DNA of 37,504 bases from Cyclobacteriaceae bacterium (lineage in GTDB: Bacteria; Bacteroidota; Bacteroidia; Cytophagales; Cyclobacteriaceae): NCBI GenBank assembly GCA_016786495.1, contig JAEUUJ010000048.1, positions 1 through 37,504 on the forward strand, given 5' to 3'. Each line of letters begins with the position of its first letter. The stretch's first letter is position 1. Made by a program: the position numbers and the translations under genes. Of the stretch, positions 21,639-29,487 are shown in pieces. The notes under the pieces are model-generated. The model ran no database searches, was not told the origin of the DNA, and was given only the letters and a program-made list of their open reading frames with translations.

Positions 21639-24014
21639 TCAGAATTTAAAGTTGTATGAAACAGCAGGTACAAGGGTTCCGATGATAGAAAGTTGCGTAG
21701 CCGAGCTATTGGCCTTTTGTCCCTGAACAAAGCGTTCATCTGCCTGTGAGAAGTAAATGGAGAACGGATTTCTGCGGCCGTACACATTATAAATAGAAAA
21801 TACCCAATAGTCGGTGTTCTTGCGCTTTTTACCGTGCTTGTTGTACTCTTTGCCTTCCAGGCGCGCAGAAATATCAAGACGGTGGTAAGCCGGTAAACGT
21901 ACGTTGTTCCGTGAGCCATCTGCATTGTACGGGATAAAAATTCCCTGCACGTAATAGCCGGAGGTTGGGAAAGTTGTTGGCGTTCCGGATGTGAGTACGA
22001 AGTTTCCGGATAATGACCAGCGTTTTGAAACATCGTAAAAGCCAATGATCTTCAGGTTGTGCAGTTGATCGTATCGGGCTGCATACCACTCACCGTTGTT
22101 GATGCCGTCAACCTGCAATTCTGTCCGGCCAAGCGTATAGCTGATCCATCCGTTGAACTTGCCTGTTTTTTTCTGAAGATAAAGTTCCAGGCCGTATGCG
22201 CGACCGTTGCCACTCAACAGATCACCTTCGAGAAACTGATTAAGCAACAGGTCGGCACCGTCGATGTAGTCAACCTGGTTTTTTGTTTTTCTGTAGTACA
22301 CTTCCGCTGAGAACTCCCAGTTTTTGTTGATGTTCCAGAAGTAGCCCGCCGTGTACTGGTCGCCAATTTCCGGTAGGATGTTGTTTGAGCTCGGTGTCCA
22401 AACGTCAAGCGGATTAGAGGCGGTTGTATTTGAAATTAAATGCAGGTACTGAACCATGCGGTTGTAGCTGGCTTTGATGGAGCTTTGCTCCGATAACGAA
22501 ATCTTGGTAGAGAAGCGCGGTTCAAAATAATTGTAGTGCGCAATCGACTCGCCTTTATTGTACTTCACTGCATCCACTACCGGTTTGCGAACTCCCGCAG
22601 TGGTGTCGCCAAACACGTAAGCCGTTCCCGGACCGAAATACCGGAAGTCGGAATATCGCAGTCCGTAGTCGATCGACCACGCTGAATTCACGTTAATTGA
22701 GTTATTGATAAACAATCCGGTCTCCAGGTTGTATTTCTCGGCAAGCTTCACGCGCTGTGCGTCCCCGTTGGAAACACCCAACGCATTGGCCGGGTTAAAT
22801 GTGTAGTAGATTACATCGGCCCCAAAGTTCAGCTCATTATTGCTGTTGATAAAAAAGCTGAATTCAGGTTTGATGATGTAGTTAGAGATGGATGACGTCC
22901 ACCGGAACTTGTCACGGTCGTCTTCACCAAACTGCAACCGGTAATTGTAGTTACTGAACACACCCGATACGTTCGCAAACAGTTTGTCGCTAAATAAGTG
23001 GTTCCAGCGCAAGGTTGCGGTCGAGTTTCCCCAGCTAAAGCCTTGTTGCTTGTCGAAGAAAAAGTTATCGCGCCCAAAATAGCCCGACAGATAAACGTGG
23101 TTACGGTCGTTGAGCTTATAGTTTGCTTTCGTGGTAAGATCATAGAAGTTTAATGCACCGCCATCTTTGAGGATCTCAACAAAAGGACGCGCGAGAATGT
23201 CGATGTACGACCGTCTTCCGGAAATAATGAACGATCCCTTTTCTTTTACGATGGGTCCTTCAAAAGAAAGCCGGCTGAAAATTGTTCCAATACCACCGGT
23301 GGCTTCATAGGTTTTGTTATTACCATCTTTCATTCGTACATCCAGGATGGAGGCAAGTCTGCCGCCATACTTGGCCGGGATAGCACCTTTATACAGCCGC
23401 GTATCTTTAACGGCATCGGGGTTGAAGGTTGAGAAAAAGCCGAGCATGTGTGACGAGTTGTACACCGGAGCTTCGTCTTGCAGAATCAGGTTCTGACCCA
23501 CACTTCCACCACGCACGTTAAAACCGGCAGCGCCTTCGCCTACGGTACTTACGCCCGGCAGCGTCTGCAGACTCTTGATGACATCAACTTCGCCCAAAAA
23601 GGCTGGTATTTTCTGAATGGTTGAAATGTCGAGGTGCGAAACACTCATTTCGAGGTTTTGCGACCGGGCGTTTTCACCCTCCGATGTGATTGTTAATTCC
23701 TGAAGTTCGCGGACTTCCGAAGATAGTTCGAGGTCAAGTTGCTGGTTTTGTGTGAGCGAAATCTGTTGAATCTTTTTTTCATATCCGATGTAGCTGAACT
23801 CCATCGTATAATCTCCCGAAGGAAGGGTGAGCGAATAAAAACCGTACGCATTCGTTGATGTGCCGCTCTTGGTTTCCAATACATAAATCGTTGCGCCAAT
23901 TAGCTTTTCGCCACTGGCAGAATCTTTTAAATAACCGCTTATGGTGTTTTTCGACTGGCCGAATGAAGCAATTGATGATACAACGAATAATGCTACTACG
24001 TAAAATCTGGTCAT
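21639..24014 (-). CDS. TonB-dependent receptor with N-terminal carboxypeptidase-regulatory-like domain
   Basis: A 791-residue outer-membrane receptor. After a signal peptide (MTRFYVVALFVVSSIASFGQ) comes a CarbopepD_reg_2 domain (residues 24-100: ISGYLKDSASGEKLIGATIY, TNAYGFYSLTLPSGDY). The plug follows (about 115-230: QKIPAFLGEVDVIKSLQTLPG, FNVRGGSVGQNLILQDEAPV), then a 22-strand barrel that ends in the aromatic residue of SYNFKF. There is no obvious signal-transducing N-terminal extension. The ligand is unknown. It is the first gene of a three-gene operon with the DUF4249 lipoprotein and the aspartyl protease, and is divergent from the MocR gene. Confidence 0.93.
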   Translation of the reverse strand: MTRFYVVALFVVSSIASFGQSKNTISGYLKDSASGEKLIGATIYVLETKSGTSTNAYGFYSLTLPSGDYTMEFSYIGYEKKIQQISLTQNQQLDLELSSEVRELQELTITSEGENARSQNLEMSVSHLDISTIQKIPAFLGEVDVIKSLQTLPGVSTVGEGAAGFNVRGGSVGQNLILQDEAPVYNSSHMLGFFSTFNPDAVKDTRLYKGAIPAKYGGRLASILDVRMKDGNNKTYEATGGIGTIFSRLSFEGPIVKEKGSFIISGRRSYIDILARPFVEILKDGGALNFYDLTTKANYKLNDRNHVYLSGYFGRDNFFFDKQQGFSWGNSTATLRWNHLFSDKLFANVSGVFSNYNYRLQFGEDDRDKFRWTSSISNYIIKPEFSFFINSNNELNFGADVIYYTFNPANALGVSNGDAQRVKLAEKYNLETGLFINNSINVNSAWSIDYGLRYSDFRYFGPGTAYVFGDTTAGVRKPVVDAVKYNKGESIAHYNYFEPRFSTKISLSEQSSIKASYNRMVQYLHLISNTTASNPLDVWTPSSNNILPEIGDQYTAGYFWNINKNWEFSAEVYYRKTKNQVDYIDGADLLLNQFLEGDLLSGNGRAYGLELYLQKKTGKFNGWISYTLGRTELQVDGINNGEWYAARYDQLHNLKIIGFYDVSKRWSLSGNFVLTSGTPTTFPTSGYYVQGIFIPYNADGSRNNVRLPAYHRLDISARLEGKEYNKHGKKRKNTDYWVFSIYNVYGRRNPFSIYFSQADERFVQGQKANSSATQLSIIGTLVPAVSYNFKF

Positions 24015-24158
24015 GAATGAGGATTGAATGAAGGTTAACAGGAATATGTCGACCGTACGTGTAAAATGTTACAGCAACGGTACATTAACGTGACAATTGG
24101 AAAATTGTTTACCCCTATCCGGAATTAAAAAATTCAAAACAAACAGTTCATATTTTCG

Positions 24159-24166
24159 TAATTTTG
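24159..24166 (+). promoter_or_regulatory. Bacteroidota -7 promoter element of the MocR gene
   Basis: TAATTTTG is an exact match to the TAnnTTTG consensus, 20 bases before the ATG. A convincing TTTG element at -33 is not seen at the expected distance, so this is a partial promoter match. Confidence 0.45.
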
Positions 24167-24178
24167 ATCGGATCAGTT
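24161..24178. promoter_or_regulatory. candidate autoregulatory operator of the MocR gene
   Basis: The core TGATCGGATCA (24165-24175) is a perfect 11-base palindrome with a central G. It overlaps the -7 promoter element, the expected place for a repressor. The whole block matches 13083-13100 at 15 of 18 positions. I infer autoregulation plus control of the EamA operon. Confidence 0.45.
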
Positions 24179-24186
24179 TTAAGGCT

Positions 24187-25620
24187 ATGAAAACCCTCGT
24201 GCGCTCCGAACACAAGTACATCGATGTATCTGAACGGATTGAAAAACTTATCGAAAATGGCGTCCTCAAAGTGGGCGATAAGTTGCTTTCGGTTCGTGCA
24301 TTAAGTAAAGAGCAGGGTATCAGTTTGAGTACAGCCTTTCAATCGTACTACCACCTCGAAAGCAAAGGCCTGATCGAGGCCCGGCCACAGTCGGGTTACT
24401 ACGTCAAGTTCAGCCGGGAGCATATTCTTGATCTGCCGAAAGCCGGTGCTCCACCCGATGATGCAGTTCCCGTGAGCGTGGATGAGATGATCAGCAGCGT
24501 ATATCACGATCTGAACTCCGAAAAACTGATTCACTTTTCACTGGGTGTTCCGTCAATTGAATTACTTCCCTCCGCCAAACTCACCAAGTCGGTCATGCAG
24601 GCCATTCGCGATTCGAAAACGAATTGCATGCAATATGAACACATTCAGGGCAACGTGGCGTTGCGCAGACAAATCGCACGACAGGCATTTAACTGGGGCG
24701 GTACGCCAACGGAGGACGAGATTGTTGTCACGGCGGGGTGTGTAGAGGCCCTGTCACTGTGCATCAAAGCAACCACGAAGCCGGGTGATGCTGTGGCAAT
24801 TGAGAGCCCGACATACTTCGCCATTTTTCAGGTGATGGAAAGCCACGGATTGAAAGTGGTTGAAATTCCCACCGATCCGGTAACGGGCATTGACCTGAAT
24901 TACCTCGAACAGGCGATACCTAAGTTTGATATCAAAGCGTGTTTGTTTGTGAATAATTTCAACAACCCGCTGGGCAGTTGCATGCCTGATGAGAATAAAA
25001 AGCAGTTGGTGGACATGCTTGCCAAAAAGGAAATCCCCCTAATCGAGGATGATATCTATGGTGAGATGTACTTTGGAAAGAACCGGCCCAAAACCTGCAA
25101 GACATTCGACAAGAAGGGGCTGGTGCTGCAATGTTCTTCGTTTTCGAAATCACTGGCTCCGGGCCATCGCATTGGCTGGACAATTCCCGGCCGATACAAG
25201 GAAAACGTTATCCGGTTAAAACGCATGCATACGGTATCGACTAACACGTTATCGCAAGCTGCCATTGCGCACTTCCTGAGCAATGGACGTTACGAGCTGC
25301 ACCTCCGGCATTTGCGTAAAGCGCTCCACACCCAATCGTTGCGTTACATTCAGGCGATCTGTGAATATTTTCCGGATGATACCAAAATGACCCGCCCGCA
25401 AGGTGGCTTTGCGTTGTGGATCGAACTCAATAAAAAAATCAACACGTACAAGCTTCACAAAAAAGCACTGAAACATAATATTGGAATCGCCCCCGGCCAG
25501 ATTTTTTCTTCGCAGGCAAGGTTTGAAAACTGTTTACGTCTGAGCTACGGAGAACCGTGGAGTGCCCGGATTGAGGATGGTATAAAAACCCTCGGTAAGC
25601 TTGTAAAGGAAATGAAATAA
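24187..25620 (+). CDS. MocR-type transcriptional regulator (GntR wHTH plus aminotransferase-like domain)
   Basis: The ATG at 24187 is chosen because it follows the promoter and begins the GntR domain; an upstream TTG frame from 24097 runs through the promoter. Of 477 residues, about 1-75 are a GntR winged helix (LIENGVLKVGDKLLSVRALSKE, SLSTAFQSYYHLESKGLIEARP). About 105-477 are a fold-type I aminotransferase domain with Lys321 in SFSKSLAPGHRIGW as the PLP lysine and NNFNNPLGSCMP as the substrate-pocket region. MocR proteins use PLP or aminated ligands to control genes for vitamin B6, amino acid or amine metabolism. The likely targets here are itself and the EamA operon, from the shared element. 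Ends with TAATAA. Confidence 0.93.
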   Translation: MKTLVRSEHKYIDVSERIEKLIENGVLKVGDKLLSVRALSKEQGISLSTAFQSYYHLESKGLIEARPQSGYYVKFSREHILDLPKAGAPPDDAVPVSVDEMISSVYHDLNSEKLIHFSLGVPSIELLPSAKLTKSVMQAIRDSKTNCMQYEHIQGNVALRRQIARQAFNWGGTPTEDEIVVTAGCVEALSLCIKATTKPGDAVAIESPTYFAIFQVMESHGLKVVEIPTDPVTGIDLNYLEQAIPKFDIKACLFVNNFNNPLGSCMPDENKKQLVDMLAKKEIPLIEDDIYGEMYFGKNRPKTCKTFDKKGLVLQCSSFSKSLAPGHRIGWTIPGRYKENVIRLKRMHTVSTNTLSQAAIAHFLSNGRYELHLRHLRKALHTQSLRYIQAICEYFPDDTKMTRPQGGFALWIELNKKINTYKLHKKALKHNIGIAPGQIFSSQARFENCLRLSYGEPWSARIEDGIKTLGKLVKEMK

Positions 25621-25649
25621 TAAGCCCTGTTTCACACGTACAAGCAGCG

Positions 25650-25657
25650 TATATTTG
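25650..25657 (+). promoter_or_regulatory. Bacteroidota -7 promoter element of the glycosyltransferase operon
   Basis: TATATTTG is an exact TAnnTTTG match, 20 bases before the TTG start at 25678. A TGTTTC sequence about 20 bases upstream is a weak candidate for the -33 box. The implied leader is about 15 bases, which supports the TTG start. Confidence 0.5.
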
Positions 25658-25677
25658 TGGCCTTTTAACTTCTAGTC

Positions 25678-26778
25678 TTGCAAACACTCGTTCTTATCTT
25701 TCTTTTGGCTGTTGCGATACAGGTCGTCTACCTGATCGTTCTGATGGTATCAATTGCAAAAAAGCGGTTCAATCCGGCTGTTTCCGTACATCCGGTTTCG
25801 GTGATTGTATGTGCGCACGATGAAGAGCTAAATCTGCGAGAGCTGATACCCGCGTTACTGAAGCAGAATCATACCGCGTTTGAGGTGATTATTATTAACG
25901 ATCGCTCAAATGATGGAACGTACGACCTGCTGCTCGAAGAAACGAAGAAAGATGTTCGTCTTAAGATGGTTGATGTGAAGCAAACACCCGACCATGTTAA
26001 CGGAAAGAAATTCGGAATCACGCTCGGGATAAAGGCAGCCAAATACGATTGGGTTCTCCTGACCGATGCGGATTGTCGCCCCGACAGCAACGAATGGCTG
26101 CGCGTGATGAGTGAACAATTTGCGGACGACAAAAACTTTGTATTGGGTTATTCAGCCTACGAGAAACGTCCGGGTTTTTTGAATTTATTCATCCGGTTTG
26201 AAACCCTCTTTACCGCAATTCAGTATATCGGGTATGCGTTGGCCGGAAATCCATACATGGGTGTTGGCCGTAATCTGGCGTATCGTAAATCGGTTTTTTT
26301 GAACAACAAGGGTTTTGGTTCTTTCTTACCTGTAACAGGCGGTGACGATGACCTCTTTGTGAATCGCCATGCTACCGCCAAAACTACTGCGGTGGCACTC
26401 GGTGCCGATGCCTTGGTGCATTCATTTCCGAAAACAACCCTGTCGGATTTTTATCACCAGAAGGTGCGCCACCTCGCGGTGGGTAAGAAGTACCGGGCCA
26501 AACATCAGTTTTTGCTCGCCCTTTTCTTTTTTACTCACCTTGTTACCTGGTTTGTGGGAATTCCTTTGCTCTTTTTTTCCACCACCGTTATTTGGGCTGC
26601 TTCTGCACTGATTTTCAGAACTTTGCTTCTTTCGATAACCGTTCATCAGTCTGCCGAACGCTTCGGACAGAAATTTGAGTCGTGGGCCGTTCCGCTCTTA
26701 GATTTTCTTTTTGTGATTTACTATATTTCAACGGCCCCGGTGGCGTTTTTAACTAAAAAGATCCGATGGAAGAGCTGA
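25678..26778 (+). CDS. membrane-anchored family 2 glycosyltransferase
   Basis: The start is TTG at 25678, just after the promoter element; the first in-frame ATG is 22 codons later, inside the first membrane helix, so TTG is more likely. The 366-residue product has an N-terminal membrane helix (2-25) and a GT-A catalytic domain: VSVIVCAHDEELNLRELIPALL, FEVIIINDRSNDGT, VLLTDADCRPDS with the DxD, and GGDDDLFVN for the acceptor/base region. Two or three C-terminal membrane helices (about 275-310 and 335-355) follow. It resembles poly-glycan synthases of the BcsA/IcaA type but short; donor and product are unknown. First gene of an operon with the sigma factor (13-base overlap) and rsmG. Confidence 0.87.
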   Translation: MQTLVLIFLLAVAIQVVYLIVLMVSIAKKRFNPAVSVHPVSVIVCAHDEELNLRELIPALLKQNHTAFEVIIINDRSNDGTYDLLLEETKKDVRLKMVDVKQTPDHVNGKKFGITLGIKAAKYDWVLLTDADCRPDSNEWLRVMSEQFADDKNFVLGYSAYEKRPGFLNLFIRFETLFTAIQYIGYALAGNPYMGVGRNLAYRKSVFLNNKGFGSFLPVTGGDDDLFVNRHATAKTTAVALGADALVHSFPKTTLSDFYHQKVRHLAVGKKYRAKHQFLLALFFFTHLVTWFVGIPLLFFSTTVIWAASALIFRTLLLSITVHQSAERFGQKFESWAVPLLDFLFVIYYISTAPVAFLTKKIRWKS

Positions 26779-27377
26779 ACAGGCAATTTTCCGATAAGGC
26801 ACTCGAAGACTTCGAGCTGATTGACGAAGCCGTTCAGAAGAACGATGAGAAGGCTTTTGCCAAACTCATGCAACGCTATAAACGCCCGGTATACCACATG
26901 ATCCTGAAAATGGTCCGGAACGTTGATGATGCGGAAGACCTGACGATCGAATCATTTGCAAAAGCATTCCGCAGCCTGCACCGTTTTAAGAAAGACTTTA
27001 CGTTCAGTACCTGGCTGTTCCGGATCGCTACCAATAATACGATCGATCACATCCGTAAGAAGAAACTTAATACCCTCAGCATCGACAACCGCTTTACCGA
27101 TGATAACGGTGATGGCATCGCCATTGAGGTGGAAGATGAGAACCTAGATCCCCAGGAAGAAACTATTCGTGAGCAAAAAGCTGAGCTGATCCAGGTGTTT
27201 GTTGACAAGCTTCCGCCCAAGTATCAGAAACTGGTAAGGCTTCGGTATTTTCAGGAGTTATCGTATGAAGAAATTGCCGTTGAACTGGAAGCTCCGCTCG
27301 GAACGGTAAAGGCGCAGTTGCACCGAGCCCGCGAGCTCATGTTTGAAATGGTAAAGAACAAGCGCGATCATATTTAA
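26766..27377 (+). CDS. ECF-type sigma-70 factor
   Basis: A 203-residue sigma factor. Region 2 is visible at residues 35-105 (YHMILKMVRNVDDAEDLTIESFAKAF, FSTWLFRIATNNTIDHIRKKK) and region 4 at about 147-198 (LPPKYQKLVRLRYFQELSYEEIAVEL, GTVKAQLHRAREL). There is no adjacent anti-sigma or FecR-like gene, so it may be regulated otherwise or in trans. It starts inside the end of the glycosyltransferase gene and precedes rsmG by 6 bases. The conserved link to a housekeeping methyltransferase suggests a general rather than iron-uptake sigma factor. Confidence 0.92.
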   Translation: MEELNRQFSDKALEDFELIDEAVQKNDEKAFAKLMQRYKRPVYHMILKMVRNVDDAEDLTIESFAKAFRSLHRFKKDFTFSTWLFRIATNNTIDHIRKKKLNTLSIDNRFTDDNGDGIAIEVEDENLDPQEETIREQKAELIQVFVDKLPPKYQKLVRLRYFQELSYEEIAVELEAPLGTVKAQLHRARELMFEMVKNKRDHI

Positions 27378-27383
27378 TTCCCT

Positions 27384-28010
27384 GTGCGCACCGAACTTAT
27401 CCTGAAGTATTTTCCCGACCTGACAAGTCATCAAAAGCAGCAATTTGATGCGTTGTTCGATTTGTATAAAGACTGGAACGACAAAATCAATGTCATTTCC
27501 CGCAAGGATATCGATAACCTGTACACCAATCACATTCTTCATTCCCTGGGTATTGCCAAGGTGATGGCGTTCAAACCGGGAGCATCGGTGTTGGATGTCG
27601 GAACCGGAGGAGGTTTTCCCGGAATTCCGCTCGCGATTCTTTTTCCGGAAACCAATTTCCATTTAGTTGATTCGATCAACAAGAAGATCACGGTAGTGAA
27701 TGAAGTTGCCAAAGGTGCAGGAGTTAAAAACGTTCGGGGTGAATGGACTCGTGCGGAGCAGGTAAAAGGGGAATATGATTTTATTGTGAGCCGTGCCGTT
27801 ACCCGCATCAAAGAATTCTACGGGTGGGTTCATCAAAAAGTAAAGGAAAATTCACTTCACGATCTCGACAACGGTATTCTGTATTTGAAAGGCGGTGACC
27901 TGGATGAGGAGTTAGGCGAATTAAAACGCCCATACAGTTTGTACGACCTTTCGAATTATTTCACAGAAGAATTCTTCGAAACGAAAAAAGTTGTTTACGT
28001 TCCGATTTGA
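27384..28010 (+). CDS. rsmG: 16S rRNA (guanine527-N7)-methyltransferase
   Basis: Methylates G527 of 16S rRNA using S-adenosylmethionine. Loss of the enzyme gives low-level streptomycin resistance in other bacteria. The start is GTG at 27384, six bases after the sigma-factor stop, and gives the normal family N-terminus (RTELILKYFPDLTSHQKQQF). The 208-residue product shows RKDIDNLYTNHILHSL, the SAM motif VLDVGTGGGFPGIPLAI, FHLVDSINKKITV and FIVSRAVTRI, all rsmG hallmarks. Last gene of the operon. The stop is 34 bases from the stop of the convergent acyltransferase gene. Confidence 0.95.
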   Translation: MRTELILKYFPDLTSHQKQQFDALFDLYKDWNDKINVISRKDIDNLYTNHILHSLGIAKVMAFKPGASVLDVGTGGGFPGIPLAILFPETNFHLVDSINKKITVVNEVAKGAGVKNVRGEWTRAEQVKGEYDFIVSRAVTRIKEFYGWVHQKVKENSLHDLDNGILYLKGGDLDEELGELKRPYSLYDLSNYFTEEFFETKKVVYVPI

Positions 28011-28044
28011 TCGGAGCAGTACAGCGAGGAGCACGCTTACCTCT

Positions 28045-28773
28045 CTACTGAGAATTCTTTTGATAAATTGCGAGCATGGTATCAAACGTTTTTTGCTTTA
28101 ACGTTTGAATGTCATCGGGCGTCAATCCCTCCACACTGATCGGTTCGCCTGCAACCACCTTGATGTTACCTGGCTTAATGTCAATTTTACCGGGAGGCAT
28201 AAGGCGTCCTGCGCCAATCACAACCAACGGCACAATTGGTAACTGCGTATCAATGGCAATGCGAAACGCACCGTCTTTAAACGGCTGAAGAATTTCTTTT
28301 GTCCGGTTTTGTGTGCCTTCCGCAAAAACGAGAATGGAGATGCCGCCTGTCAGAATTTCGCGCAGCTTTTCGATGCTTTGTTTTCTGCTTTGCGCGTTCG
28401 AGCGATCAACTACTACCGTTGCCGCCTTTACGATGAACCCGAACACCGGAATCTTCAGCAGTTCTTTTTTAGCAATCGGCCTGAACTCACCGGGGATCAA
28501 CAAACGGATACCCGGAATATCCAGGAATGACGTGTGGTTACTGACGTAGATGTAAGATGTTTTCGGTTGGATGTGCTCCCGTCCTTTCAGGTCGTACCGG
28601 ATAAACGTGAGCATGCTGAAGATCCACGACCAGAGCCAAAGAAAGGAATACCCGATCCAGGAAAATCTGCGCCCCAGTAAAAATGGAATCATGATGCCGG
28701 GAAGCAGCACGATCATAAAAACCGAAAAAACAATCAGAACCCAAAGGGTGTATAGTTTAACCAGAATTTTCAC
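28045..28773 (-). CDS. 1-acyl-sn-glycerol-3-phosphate acyltransferase (PlsC-like)
   Basis: Acylates lysophosphatidic acid in phospholipid synthesis, or a related lysolipid. The 242-residue product has two N-terminal membrane helices (about 8-35 and 42-58), the catalytic VSNHTSFLD (His80, Asp85), and the acyl-acceptor motif FAEGTQNR (Glu152, Gly153), where most PlsC proteins have EGTRS. Then IVPLVVIGAGRL follows as the third conserved block. Inner-membrane location. It is monocistronic and divergent from the gene at 28884. Confidence 0.9.
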   Translation of the reverse strand: MKILVKLYTLWVLIVFSVFMIVLLPGIMIPFLLGRRFSWIGYSFLWLWSWIFSMLTFIRYDLKGREHIQPKTSYIYVSNHTSFLDIPGIRLLIPGEFRPIAKKELLKIPVFGFIVKAATVVVDRSNAQSRKQSIEKLREILTGGISILVFAEGTQNRTKEILQPFKDGAFRIAIDTQLPIVPLVVIGAGRLMPPGKIDIKPGNIKVVAGEPISVEGLTPDDIQTLKQKTFDTMLAIYQKNSQ

Positions 28774-28883
28774 GCCAAAATGCTTAAAAAATTACGTTTT
28801 AATTTCCGGCTATTCATCCGCTGTTCGTTGACTAAGAGCGGTAATTGCCATACTTTAGATGCCGCAAATTAAACCAATCTGTT

Positions 28884-29408
28884 ATGAAAAAATTCATCTA
28901 TTTTCTTTTTGTTCTGGCGGTCGTTGCCCCACAATTCGCTCAGGCACAGGATGAGAAAACTCCCAAGCGTCCCGAAAATATTGATGTTTCCGACTTCGAT
29001 TCTTTCAAAAACAATGCATTTGATATTCTCGATCAGTCGGCGAAACTGAAAGCTGATGCAACGAAAGTTGATACCGATGTAAAGGCGTATGCCGCAACGA
29101 TTTCGAATGCGAATTTGGACAAGCTGAAGGCTGATTATGCTGCCCTTCGCGGAATCTCTAAGTCATCAAAAGAACTGAACACCAAAATCGGTGAATTGGA
29201 TACCCAGGGTAAGGCGTTGCTCGGAAGCGCCAAAAGCGTAAGCCCGCGCACCAAGTCGCCTGCCGCAACCAGCATCACAAACAAGTCAATCAAGGGCCTG
29301 GATGCATCCCGCAAAAACCTGGATGCGGTCGCCACACTGGTGGGCGGCAATACCAAGCTGCTGGCCGATGAATTGAAGAAACGCGGCCAAACCGTGGAAG
29401 AAGATTAA
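28884..29408 (+). CDS. secreted helical hypothetical protein
   Basis: The ATG at 28884 gives a signal peptide (MKKFIYFLFVLAVVAPQFAQAQ); the frame extends to 28845 without one. The mature part (about 150 residues) is helical, Lys/Ala-rich and has no cysteine. Heptad-like stretches such as FDILDQSAKLKADATKVDTD suggest coiled coils. No named family is recognised. It precedes the TPR-CHAT gene but a strong terminator lies between them, so they are probably separate transcripts. Confidence 0.72.
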   Translation: MKKFIYFLFVLAVVAPQFAQAQDEKTPKRPENIDVSDFDSFKNNAFDILDQSAKLKADATKVDTDVKAYAATISNANLDKLKADYAALRGISKSSKELNTKIGELDTQGKALLGSAKSVSPRTKSPAATSITNKSIKGLDASRKNLDAVATLVGGNTKLLADELKKRGQTVEED

Positions 29409-29431
29409 CGGAATCCGTATTTTTAACGTGC

Positions 29432-29460
29432 AAAAGGTTGAATCTAGGTTCAACCTTTTT
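29432..29460 (+). terminator. rho-independent terminator after the gene at 28884
   Basis: An 11-base-pair perfect stem (29432-29442 with 29449-29459) with a TCTAGG loop, whose right arm ends in a five-T tract. It ends only 27 bases before the CHAT start codon. Confidence 0.85.
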
Positions 29461-29487
29461 CATTTCTAACAAGTTTCAGGTAATACT

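Larger units (their letters stand above)
24015..24186. other. divergent intergenic region between the TonB receptor and MocR genes
   Basis: A 172-base region that should contain both promoters. It holds TGTAA-AATG-TTACA (24060-24073), an imperfect operator-like inverted repeat near the receptor side, and the MocR promoter and operator elements near 24159-24178. I see no gene in it. Confidence 0.5.

Noticed and set aside
28011-28044. Short hairpin between rsmG and the acyltransferase gene
   Set aside because: Pairing is broken by internal loops and there is no T-run, so it is too weak to call.
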